The notes beneath the pieces were generated by a model. It did not search any database. It was not told the DNA's origin and saw only the letters and a list, made by a program, of their open reading frames with translations. Source: CAZCZY01 sp964503525 (GTDB lineage Bacteria > Patescibacteriota > JAUYIX01). Taken from it: a DNA stretch of 12,838 nucleotides. Location: contig CAZCZY010000021.1 of assembly GCA_964503525.1 (NCBI GenBank), positions 1 through 12,838 on the forward strand. Direction: 5' to 3'. The translations under genes and the position numbers were made by a program. Positions 5,929 to 12,515 of this stretch are shown here, one piece after another (the stretch's first letter is position 1; each line of letters opens with the position of its first letter).

Positions 5929-8742
5929 CTAAAATGTTCCTGTCGTGACCCACGTCGCGGTCAACGTGTACGCACCTGCCTCAGTTAAAGAAGAAATATT
6001 AGCCGCGTGCCGAACATCAAAGGTTGTACTGTTGCATGGACCTGGAGCAGTTATGGCAATTTGTGCACTACTATCTGCACCCCACGCGAACTCATCTACA
6101 GAATCGCCGTCGACGGGTCCTGCCCTGGTGCACGGTACGACCGGACTGCCGACCTGTGCGAGTTGTATGCCAAACTGCTCTGTTCCAACTCCTGTTACAA
6201 AAGAAGTATCTGCATACGGTGCGGAGGTTATCGTCGGTCCTGACACGCCAATTCGTAATGGACCTCCAGTAAACGTTGTCACCAGGCCTGCAGCGGCATT
6301 TGTGGTAACGACGATCTGATTGGCTTCTCCCGCTGTCGTACATCCTGCAGCATAATTGTAACCCGTCCCCGCACCATTTGCGCATCGCGTCAGATTTGCA
6401 GACAGGTCACCAAAGCCAATTGTATTATCAGATAGCGTAAACGTGATCGACTGAGCAACGTCTCCAGTTAACGTCACTGATGCAATACCTCCAGCAGTTA
6501 TCTGCGCAATAAATCCATCGTAGTCACCGCCCAAAACTTGGCTGTACCCAGGAACAACGCCAAAACCATCTCCGTCGGGGAACGTTGATGGGCCAGAATC
6601 TGTCGCACCAGAAATATAGGCTGTTCCATTTGGAAGCACCGCGCCTCCAAGCGCATTGTCATCCCCGCTTCCGCCAACAAATCCGGAATATTCAAGTGTG
6701 AGCCCGCTCGTACTAAATTTTTGAACAAACCCGTCTTGAACGCCACCGTTGTACGTGCTATCTGGACCGTTTGCCACTGGGAATGTCGCTTGAGTGCTAT
6801 CCGTCCTGCCAGAAATATAGATATTTGCCGCGTCATCAAGTCCGGAGAGATACGCAGTTTCATCACCGCTGCCACCGGTGTACGAGGCAAACAGCATTGA
6901 TGTGCCTGCAGCATCTAACTTCGCAAATACGCCATCGTGGGCGCCCCCATTGTATGTCTGATCATAACCGGGAATAGAACCAAACCCATCCCCATCTGGG
7001 AACGTTCCCTGCGTCGATGCTGTCCGCGTCACGATCACGAGTTGATTAGAGGAATCCAGGCCAATTGTGATAATGCCTTCACTAGGGTCAGCGTTACCAT
7101 CATTTGAACTGCCACCGATAAAAGTCGCATAGGACAGTGCAGAGCCCAAAGTATTTATCTTTACTGCGAAGACGTCAGCTCCACCATTATGTGTTTGATC
7201 AAACCCGGGAACCTCAAAGGCATCGTCTAAATCTGGATCACCATCCGGGAACGTCGTTTGAGTTGATGCGGTCCTCCCGCCAACATATGCGTTGCCGGCA
7301 CTATCGACAACGACGTTAGGGTTCTTGTCAGTACCCGATCCTCCAACAAAGCCGGCATATTCAAACCCCGCGCCCGTCGCGCTGACGCGGACCGCAAATG
7401 CGTCCTCGGCTCCATTAAAGGTGCCGTCAAAGGTTGAGACGTCAATTGTATCGTTGGCATTCGGGTCACCGTCAGGAAAAGTTGTTTGGCTGCTTGATGT
7501 GTTGCCTACGACGATTGCGCGATTGCTGGAATCAACCGCGACGCCCTCTCCCCAAACCTGGTTGGCACCACTAATGTAACCGCAATACGGCAGGGATGTA
7601 CCGGTTGAGTTTACCTTGCAAACAAAGCCGTTGACAAAATCGCCGACGGTCCCTCCATGCGTCAATGACGGTCCAACTGTTGTTGGGAAGCCCTCAGTTA
7701 GGGCGTCCGAAAATGTAATTCCGACTACATACGCGTTACCGCTCGAATCAATATCTATTGCTCGAATCGCTTCACCATCAGTTCCTCCAATGTAGCCTGC
7801 ATAAATGAGGGCGGTACCGGCTGGGTTGAGTTTGATCACGATGCCGTCGGTCACTCCCGGCTTTGTGGTAAATGGACCCACGCTGGTTGGAATGGTGCCA
7901 TCGCTCGATCCAGCACCGTATATACCAGTCGCGTCAACCTTCATGTCCCAAATTGCATCGAAGACCGTACTACCAAAATACGTCGCAAAATATAAAATCA
8001 CTGGATCTATGACGAGCCGCTTACTTTTGTCATATTTCCCAACTAAAAATCCATAAGAATCATGGGCATCATCAAAATCATAGGCCAAAGATACGTCAAC
8101 CTTACGCCCATCTATTGTTTGGAAACTCTCGGGAGCCGCATCGACGTGCTGGCCAACCGACGTCGTGACACTAATTTCCCTATCGTTTATGAGGCTAACA
8201 TCGGCGCCTTCGTAATGCATTCGTATCAGAGAGGGGTCAACACCCGGTGCGACGTCGTAGGTATACTTGAGCTGTTCTTGCGTTGCCGAAACTGTCAATG
8301 AAATACCGTCCCACAAATCACGATAAATAATTTGCTCGCTGGCATTTAGTGTTCGCCACTCATCGGGAGATCCACTAAAAAAAGAAATTGTCGCAGGCGA
8401 GGGTACCAGGGATTGTGGGTGAACCGCATTTGCGCCGTCAAAGACCAGACGCGTCACTGCGCCACCTTCGTCCGTTATTTCTTGGAAGGAAAAACCAGTT
8501 GCGTTCAAAAATATGCTTCGGTTGCCACCGCGAACAAAAAAATCAATATCCCCATCGAGATATCCCGCGTTTTCTACAAAGACTTGCGGCGCGGATGCGA
8601 TTGCAGACTTTGGCTCGAAAGGTTTGTCGTTCTGCCCTAGTGCGACAATACCAGCGACAATCACCGTCAATGCGGTAACTGCGGCCACTGGCAAAAATGT
8701 CTTGCGTCTAACTCTCCTTACGCGGGAAGCGTGCATCAACAT
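5929..8742 (-). CDS. Exported SBBP beta-propeller surface protein, 937 aa
   Basis: An Arg-rich n-region (MLMHASRVRRVRRK) and a hydrophobic core (about residues 15-35) form a signal peptide or membrane anchor. Residues about 50-250 resemble the N-terminal domain found before SBBP repeats (FVENAGYLDGDIDFFVRGG…). From about 260 to 740 there are seven or so beta-propeller repeats, each with a DSSGNAYVVG-type strand and a GGSGDDNA-like turn. Several carry FPDGD insertions with acidic side chains that could bind Ca2+ (inference). The last ~190 residues form a separate beta-rich domain (QSITFTLSDNTIGFGDL…) with several Cys and the ending AYTLTATWVTTGTF, like CPR surface proteins. The protein is probably a cell-surface adhesin or S-layer-associated protein. 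An in-frame TAA just upstream limits the start to 8742 or the ATG at 8736. No Shine-Dalgarno is visible and the start is 12 nt from the tmRNA 3' end. Confidence 0.88.
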   Translation of the reverse strand: MLMHASRVRRVRRKTFLPVAAVTALTVIVAGIVALGQNDKPFEPKSAIASAPQVFVENAGYLDGDIDFFVRGGNRSIFLNATGFSFQEITDEGGAVTRLVFDGANAVHPQSLVPSPATISFFSGSPDEWRTLNASEQIIYRDLWDGISLTVSATQEQLKYTYDVAPGVDPSLIRMHYEGADVSLINDREISVTTSVGQHVDAAPESFQTIDGRKVDVSLAYDFDDAHDSYGFLVGKYDKSKRLVIDPVILYFATYFGSTVFDAIWDMKVDATGIYGAGSSDGTIPTSVGPFTTKPGVTDGIVIKLNPAGTALIYAGYIGGTDGEAIRAIDIDSSGNAYVVGITFSDALTEGFPTTVGPSLTHGGTVGDFVNGFVCKVNSTGTSLPYCGYISGANQVWGEGVAVDSSNRAIVVGNTSSSQTTFPDGDPNANDTIDVSTFDGTFNGAEDAFAVRVSATGAGFEYAGFVGGSGTDKNPNVVVDSAGNAYVGGRTASTQTTFPDGDPDLDDAFEVPGFDQTHNGGADVFAVKINTLGSALSYATFIGGSSNDGNADPSEGIITIGLDSSNQLVIVTRTASTQGTFPDGDGFGSIPGYDQTYNGGAHDGVFAKLDAAGTSMLFASYTGGSGDETAYLSGLDDAANIYISGRTDSTQATFPVANGPDSTYNGGVQDGFVQKFSTSGLTLEYSGFVGGSGDDNALGGAVLPNGTAYISGATDSGPSTFPDGDGFGVVPGYSQVLGGDYDGFIAQITAGGIASVTLTGDVAQSITFTLSDNTIGFGDLSANLTRCANGAGTGYNYAAGCTTAGEANQIVVTTNAAAGLVTTFTGGPLRIGVSGPTITSAPYADTSFVTGVGTEQFGIQLAQVGSPVVPCTRAGPVDGDSVDEFAWGADSSAQIAITAPGPCNSTTFDVRHAANISSLTEAGAYTLTATWVTTGTF

Positions 8743-8754
8743 AGTTTAGCATCT

Positions 8755-9150
8755 TGGTGGAGATGGCGGGAATCGAACCCGCGTGGAGCGACGGCGACAA
8801 AATTCTAGACCACGTGTCCTCTTCGCGTTGGTAATTTCACCTCACCGGTCAAAACGCGACCAAAAACGGCGAGGCTAGTTTCAATTAATTTCGTTCGTAC
8901 CGGTAGAAACGCCCGGTAGAACAACCCAGCTAGAGATAACACCGCGATCGCGCATCACTGGGGAGTGCGCGGGCGATGGCAGTCGTTTTTAGGCGGCTGC
9001 GGTAACCGAGGAGAGCCCATTTACATAGGCTGTCACTCGATTTACAAATGACTTAGCATTTGATTGGTTGGCGCTTGGATTAGCGAGTGATACGCCACAC
9101 TCGGACACGCCCAAAATTCCGTCACGTCACTCTCGAAGCCGATCATCCCC
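8755..9150 (-). ncRNA. ssrA: tmRNA (one-piece)
   Basis: This 396-nt RNA is tRNA-like at both ends. The 5' strand GGGGATG (9150-9144) pairs with CATCTCC, followed by discriminator A and an encoded CCA (8757-8755). The T-arm is GCGGG-TTCGATT-CCCGC. The long P2 helix is visible as CGTGTCC near the 5' end pairing with GGACACG near the 3' end, flanked by ACGG/CCGT pairing. It rescues stalled ribosomes together with SmpB, encoded just upstream. The reading frame for the tag runs from about 9057 to the TAA at 8991-8989. The order smpB then ssrA on the same strand is a known arrangement. The precursor has its own promoter and a 5' leader hairpin. No terminator is seen before the next gene, so the 3' end must come from processing. 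Confidence 0.93.
8989..9057 (-). other. tmRNA-encoded proteolysis tag reading frame (22 codons + TAA)
   Basis: From a GCT resume codon the frame reads AKSFVNRVTA, then YVNGL and SSVTAAA, then TAA. Twenty-two residues is long compared with the 8-15 of most model bacteria, and the end is TAAA instead of the common ALAA. The resume codon is inferred by position and frame. The small C-terminal alanines still fit recognition by ClpXP-type proteases. Confidence 0.7.
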
Positions 9151-9195
9151 AGGGAGGTGCGAAGGAAACGCATAGCGTCTTCGCTCCTCCCTGGG
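9148..9195 (-). promoter_or_regulatory. Leader hairpin abutting the tmRNA mature 5' end
   Basis: In the precursor RNA CCCAGGGAGG (9195-9186) pairs perfectly with CCTCCCTGGG (9157-9148). After one T-T mismatch six more pairs follow (GCGAAG/CTTCGC), then a 3-nt bulge and ACGC/GCGT around a 3-nt loop. Its 3' arm includes the first three G of mature tmRNA, so it competes with the acceptor stem. It may guide 5' maturation or delay folding. Confidence 0.75.
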
Positions 9196-9248
9196 ACGGA
9201 CCCGCACGAGATTGCGTGAGGTTGGACTGAAATTATTTGCGATAGAAG

Positions 9249-9277
9249 TTATTATCGCGTACAGACCGTATTGTCAA
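9249..9277 (-). promoter_or_regulatory. Sigma-70-type promoter of ssrA
   Basis: Consensus -35 TTGACA (9277-9272), 17-nt spacer, -10 TAATAA (9254-9249), with GATAAT two bases further upstream as an alternative register. It lies downstream of the terminator at 9367-9425, so ssrA is independent of smpB. Start is predicted near 9242, giving a ~92-nt leader. Confidence 0.8.
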
Positions 9278-9366
9278 AGGGCATATCCACAGGCGGCTTT
9301 TTCTGCCCCGTCGGACCTCGTATTGAACTAATCCAATAGCGTTATTTTTGCGCTGAGTCAATAGAT

Positions 9367-9425
9367 AAAAAAACAGAGGGCTCTCGATTAATGTCTCCAA
9401 CGGAAGACAAGTCGGTTACCTCTGT
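9367..9425 (-). terminator. Rho-independent terminator between smpB and ssrA
   Basis: Minus-strand ACAGAGG (9425-9419) pairs with CCTCTGT (9379-9373), which runs into a seven-T tract (9373-9367). The 39-nt loop holds an inner TGTCT/AGACA hairpin. It ends whatever starts at the promoter at 9498-9526 and any smpB read-through. Confidence 0.7.
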
Positions 9426-9491
9426 TGTGATCTTTGCACACGGCATCGCCCATGAGCGAGATCAGCCAGGCAGTCCGTGATACGAACGCCG
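9367..9491 (-). ncRNA. Candidate ~125-nt small RNA between smpB and ssrA
   Basis: The segment between a consensus-like promoter (9498-9526) and a T-run terminator (9367-9425) holds no credible ORF. The predicted RNA starts near 9491. It can form a CACGG/CCGTG stem closing a TCGC/GCGA hairpin at about 9432-9480, followed by the terminator hairpin. It does not show the GGAAG loop of SRP RNA, the 6S bubble arrangement or tRNA features. It may be a free small RNA or simply a short transcription unit. The call rests on promoter, terminator and structure only. Confidence 0.5.
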
Positions 9492-9497
9492 CAGCAG

Positions 9498-9526
9498 AGA
9501 CTAATTGAAATTTCTTTGTGTGTCAA
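9498..9526 (-). promoter_or_regulatory. Promoter of the candidate small RNA
   Basis: TTGACA (9526-9521), 17-nt spacer, TAGTCT (9503-9498). It begins 20 bp after the smpB stop codon, and the only thing it can transcribe before the next terminator is the ~125-nt segment. Confidence 0.65.
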
Positions 9527-9546
9527 GGGTCTAGGTCTGGCAGTTG

Positions 9547-9993
9547 TCACGAACGATTCATTGCGCGCTTGATCGCTCGGTCAGACTCCCGTTTTTTAAT
9601 AACATCGCGTTTTTCGTACTCTTTGCGACCGCGGCCGACACCAAATTCTATTTTGATCAAGTTATGCGCGGTATAGGCGCGCAAGGGGATCAAGGTAAAA
9701 CCTTTTTGGCGAAGCCGACCGCCGATGCGATTAAGTTCGTTCCGCGTTACGAGCAAGGCGCGACTACGCTCGGGATCGTAATCGGGTTGCGGGCCGGCGG
9801 GTTTGTACCGAGAAATATGGGCGTTGGTGAGAAACACTTGATTGTTATGCACGGTCACAAACGAACCAACTAAACGCATGCCACCGAGTTTGGTGGATTT
9901 TACTTCGGCGCCGGTTAATTTAATGCCAGCATCAAAAGTCTCCAGGATGGTGTAATCGGCTTTGGCGCGTTTGTTGATGGCGAGCGCAGGCAT
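9547..9993 (-). CDS. smpB: SsrA-binding protein SmpB
   Basis: The 148-residue length and sequence match SmpB. Residues 5-75 hold the N-terminal OB-fold landmarks: INKRAKADYTILETFDAGIKLTGAEVKSTKLG and GSFVTVHNNQVFLTNAHIS. A PDYDPERSRALLVTRNEL segment and GFTLIPLRAY strands follow. The C-terminal basic tail (GRGRKEYEKRDVIKKRESDRAIKRAMNR) folds into the mRNA channel in the known mechanism. SmpB binds the tRNA-like domain of tmRNA and is needed for trans-translation; ssrA lies ~400 bp downstream on the same strand. No Shine-Dalgarno precedes ATG 9993. An extended -10 (TGGTAATTT) ends 6 nt upstream, suggesting a leaderless mRNA. argS diverges about 50 bp away. Confidence 0.97.
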   Translation of the reverse strand: MPALAINKRAKADYTILETFDAGIKLTGAEVKSTKLGGMRLVGSFVTVHNNQVFLTNAHISRYKPAGPQPDYDPERSRALLVTRNELNRIGGRLRQKGFTLIPLRAYTAHNLIKIEFGVGRGRKEYEKRDVIKKRESDRAIKRAMNRS

Positions 9994-9999
9994 GGGTCA

Positions 10000-10008
10000 A
10001 AATTACCA
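10000..10008 (-). promoter_or_regulatory. Extended -10 element of smpB (TGGTAATTT)
   Basis: TGG (10008-10006) plus TAATTT (10005-10000) on the minus strand, 6 nt before ATG 9993. The -35 region is weak, as is usual for TGn-extended promoters. The transcript would begin at or beside the start codon. Confidence 0.45.
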
Positions 10009-10027
10009 TGCATAAGCCCTTTTGTGA

Positions 10028-10036
10028 TGGTAGTAT
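10028..10036 (+). promoter_or_regulatory. Extended -10 element of argS (TGGTAGTAT)
   Basis: TGG followed by TAGTAT (10031-10036), 8 nt before ATG 10045. It mirrors the TGG-extended box of smpB 20 bp away on the other strand and supports 10045 over the upstream in-frame GTG/ATG at 10024/10027. Confidence 0.45.
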
Positions 10037-10044
10037 GCGTTTTG

Positions 10045-11907
10045 ATGAAAAAAGCCGACGCGCCAAGAATGCCAGAGACAGAATTACAATTGGCCTTGCA
10101 GCATATTTTACGTGATGGCGTTGAGCATGTTCTGGGTACGGGAAAAAGTTTTTCTGGCGCAATCCCGCTCGAACACCCGCAAGAAAATCGCGGCGATTAC
10201 GCGTCACCCGTTGCGTTTGCGCTGGCTAAGTTGACGGGCGGAAAACCGGACGAGATTGCAAAAGACCTCGTTAAACATTTACAACTTCATTTGGGCGAAC
10301 ACACACTCACACTCCTTGGGAAAAAATGGTCGGCCTTGGTGGTCGCGGACCGCATCGAGCAGACGGGACCTTTTGTAAATATTTGGTTGAGTAAAGAATT
10401 TTTGCTCGCACATGCGCAATTTGTACTCGCGCAAAAAGAAAAATTTGGTCGGCGCACCATGCAAAAACCAGAAACAGTTATCGTCGAATACTCATCGCCA
10501 AATATCGGGCGCCCGTTTAGCATCGGAAATTTACGTTCGACGGTGATTGGCGACGCGCTTGCGCGCTTGATTGAGTCGCAGGGACATACTGTCGTGCGCT
10601 TAAATTATCCGGGCGATTGGGGAACACAATTTGGAAAATTAATCACGGCCTATAAGCGCTGGGCAGATCTAGACGCCATGAAAAAAAACGCGCCACTTGA
10701 GTTGCAACGCGTGTATGTAAAATTTCATGACGAAGCGGCAAAAAATCCAGAATTGATTGAGGAAGCACGCGGGTGGTTTAGTAAATTAGAAAAAGGCGAT
10801 GCCGAGGCGCTGGAATTATGGAAAAGTTTTCGCGAATCGTCGCTCGAGGCCTATAAAAAAATATGGGATTTGCTTGGCGTCGAATTTGACGAAATCTCAG
10901 GAGAATCTTTTTATCGCGACAAGCTAGTCGACGTTTTAAAACTGCTCGAGTCCAAGGGGTTGCTTACAGCAAGCAAAGGCGCACAAATTATTGATTTGAC
11001 CGAGGAAGGGTTACCGCCAGTCTTAATGCAAAAAACGGATGAGGGCAGTTTGTACGCGACACGCGAGGTGGCGGCCGCGATTGATCGCCATGAGCGCTTC
11101 CACTTTGATCGCATGCTCTACGAGGTCGGGATCGAACAGGAACTTCATTTTAAGCAGCTCTTTGCGGTTTTACGTAGGCTCAAGTTTGATTGGGCGGGTG
11201 ACCGGGTGGGCGAAAATGGAGCCGCATCGCCACGTCTCGAACACATTCGCCACGGTCTCTATGCGGTCGATGGTAAAAAAATGTCGACGCGCGCGGGTCG
11301 TTCGACCAATGTGGATGACTTACTGGCAGAGGCAATTTCGCGTGCAGAAAAAGTGATCGCAGAAAAAAATCCAGACTTGCCTAATAAAAAAGAAGTGGCA
11401 CGTCAAGTTGGAATCGGCGCGGTCAAATATCACGATCTCTCGCAGCAACGCTTGCATAATATTGAGTTCGATTTGGATAGAATGCTATCGCTTGAAGGAA
11501 ATTCCGCTCCGTATTTGCAATACACCTACGCGCGTATCAAAAGTATTTTGCGCAAAGCCGCCGAGGCAGGTGTCGTTGGTGCGGGTGAACATGGCACGAA
11601 CAAAAAAAACGAGCTCGAGGGAGCGGCAGCAAAATTGTTTATGGAGCCCGAAGAACTTATTTTGGCGAGACGTATCGTCCACTATCCAGAAGTCGTAGCA
11701 GAGGCGACTGCACAACGATTGCCGCATTTAATCTCAACAGAACTCTACGAACTCGCAAGCCGCTTTAATCTTTTTTACGGAAAAGTGCAGGTACTTAAGT
11801 CCGAGGAGCCAGATCGGTCCGCGCGACTGCTCTTGGCAGAAACCACTGCCCAGGTGCTCAAAAACGGCCTGGAACTGCTTGGTATCGACAGTCCTGAAGC
11901 AATGTAG
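10045..11907 (+). CDS. argS: Arginyl-tRNA synthetase
   Basis: The enzyme charges tRNA-Arg with arginine. It is a class I synthetase with the usual order: an N-terminal additional domain (about residues 10-120, with ENRGDYASPVAFALAK), then the catalytic core. YSSPNIGRPFSIGNLRSTVIGD spans about 148-169, and its HIGH-equivalent is SIGN. The second motif GKKMSTRAGRSTNVDDLL lies near 410-427. The C-terminal DALR anticodon-binding domain runs from about 486 (APYLQYTYARIKSIL) to the end. Length (620 aa from this start) is a little above the 550-590 typical of bacteria. Starts at 10024, 10027 and 10069 are also in frame. 10045 is chosen because an extended -10 ends 8 nt before it. No Shine-Dalgarno is seen. 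Nothing suggests a paralogue or a defect. Confidence 0.95.
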   Translation: MKKADAPRMPETELQLALQHILRDGVEHVLGTGKSFSGAIPLEHPQENRGDYASPVAFALAKLTGGKPDEIAKDLVKHLQLHLGEHTLTLLGKKWSALVVADRIEQTGPFVNIWLSKEFLLAHAQFVLAQKEKFGRRTMQKPETVIVEYSSPNIGRPFSIGNLRSTVIGDALARLIESQGHTVVRLNYPGDWGTQFGKLITAYKRWADLDAMKKNAPLELQRVYVKFHDEAAKNPELIEEARGWFSKLEKGDAEALELWKSFRESSLEAYKKIWDLLGVEFDEISGESFYRDKLVDVLKLLESKGLLTASKGAQIIDLTEEGLPPVLMQKTDEGSLYATREVAAAIDRHERFHFDRMLYEVGIEQELHFKQLFAVLRRLKFDWAGDRVGENGAASPRLEHIRHGLYAVDGKKMSTRAGRSTNVDDLLAEAISRAEKVIAEKNPDLPNKKEVARQVGIGAVKYHDLSQQRLHNIEFDLDRMLSLEGNSAPYLQYTYARIKSILRKAAEAGVVGAGEHGTNKKNELEGAAAKLFMEPEELILARRIVHYPEVVAEATAQRLPHLISTELYELASRFNLFYGKVQVLKSEEPDRSARLLLAETTAQVLKNGLELLGIDSPEAM

Positions 11908-11922
11908 CCCTCTCCCATAGCA

Positions 11923-11951
11923 TTGACACGAGTCACCCGAACACTTACAGT
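11923..11951 (+). promoter_or_regulatory. Promoter of the 138-aa TTG-start gene
   Basis: Consensus TTGACA (11923-11928), 17-nt spacer, TACAGT (11946-11951), 15 bp after the argS stop. Transcription should start near 11958, giving a ~55-nt leader that contains a small terminator-like hairpin. Confidence 0.75.
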
Positions 11952-11955
11952 GTTC
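11939..11955. promoter_or_regulatory. Operator-like 17-bp inverted repeat over the -10 box
   Basis: GAACACT-TAC-AGTGTTC has perfect 7-bp arms and covers the whole -10 hexamer. A dimeric repressor bound here would block RNA polymerase. The regulator is unknown. Confidence 0.6.
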
Positions 11956-11966
11956 AAGCTGTCGAT

Positions 11967-11988
11967 AGCCCACTAGATGTGGGTTTTT
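11967..11988 (+). terminator. Small leader hairpin with T-run (terminator or attenuator)
   Basis: AGCCCAC (11967-11973), loop TAGAT, GTGGGTT (11979-11985), then further T to 11988. It lies between the promoter and the ribosome binding site of the next gene. It could end argS read-through or attenuate the 138-aa gene. The stem is short, so termination is probably partial. Confidence 0.5.
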
Positions 11989-12013
11989 GATTGTTCCTTA
12001 TTAAGGAGGTGCC

Positions 12014-12430
12014 TTGGATACACAGCCAATAAAAACGGTCGTAGCCTTTGTGCAGCTAGGCTACGAGAAGATCTTCACTGGGGCGATCGAGCATCTGCGG
12101 GAGTTCGTACACTCACGCGGATGGCATCTGGAGCTTCGTCTTCTGGACTTTTTCCACCCCTCAGACGCCTCGAACCCGGCCAAAAACCTTGCCGATCACG
12201 AATACCCCGTAGTGCTCGTCGGTAACGGTATTGGTGCCATCGGTGCCATCGTTCTACTCTCGGTCGCAGAGGCAGGACTCATAGTCCACGCCATGATGGG
12301 CTCGAGCATCAACCCGTTACGAAACGAGGCTTTCATCTCCGCTCTACTGGAGCAGAACCTCGTGGAGTTTTTCCACCTAGGCGAACTTGTCCAGGCAACA
12401 GGATTCTTGGACCAACTCGCCATGGGGTAG
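12014..12430 (+). CDS. Uncharacterised 138-aa protein, TTG start, possible Rossmann-like fold
   Basis: The start is TTG 12014, fixed by AAGGAGGTG (12003-12011), a nearly perfect Shine-Dalgarno 4 nt (from GGAGG) upstream; no other start has one. The protein begins MDTQPIKTVVAFVQLGYEKIFTG and alternates hydrophobic strands with helices: TVVAFVQL, LELRLLDFF, PVVLVGNGIG, LIVHAMMGS. This suggests an alpha/beta sandwich. The first 50 residues vaguely recall the opening of periplasmic-binding/LacI-type sensor domains (strand, Gly-Tyr turn, helix EHLREFVHSRGWHLEL), but it is half the usual size and has no DNA-binding domain. It has its own promoter, operator-like repeat, leader hairpin and terminator, so it is an independently regulated single gene. 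Function unknown. Confidence 0.8.
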   Translation: MDTQPIKTVVAFVQLGYEKIFTGAIEHLREFVHSRGWHLELRLLDFFHPSDASNPAKNLADHEYPVVLVGNGIGAIGAIVLLSVAEAGLIVHAMMGSSINPLRNEAFISALLEQNLVEFFHLGELVQATGFLDQLAMG

Positions 12431-12466
12431 TCCATAATCTCGAGTGTCTCAAAGCCAACACAAAAC

Positions 12467-12499
12467 AAAAGGCCCGAACGCAACGCGTTCGGGCCTTTT
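12467..12499. terminator. Bidirectional terminator between convergent genes
   Basis: A perfect 15-bp stem, AAAAGGCCCGAACGC (12467-12481) with GCGTTCGGGCCTTTT (12485-12499), loop AAC. The A/T ends give a T-run on both strands, so it serves the 138-aa gene and the DUF4190 gene. Confidence 0.92.
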
Positions 12500-12515
12500 C
12501 ATGTTCGCCGCTGGC

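Noticed and set aside
6541..7480. DNA-level repeats in the propeller gene as a CRISPR or satellite array
   Set aside because: Repeats are imperfect, in frame and spaced as protein repeats; they are explained by the SBBP units.
9367..9491. Identity of the candidate RNA as SRP RNA or 6S RNA
   Set aside because: It lacks the GGAAG-type loop with the conserved internal loop of SRP RNA, and is too short and not rod-like enough for 6S RNA.
9544..9873. Plus-strand 109-aa ORF opposite smpB
   Set aside because: Antisense shadow of a confidently recognised gene.
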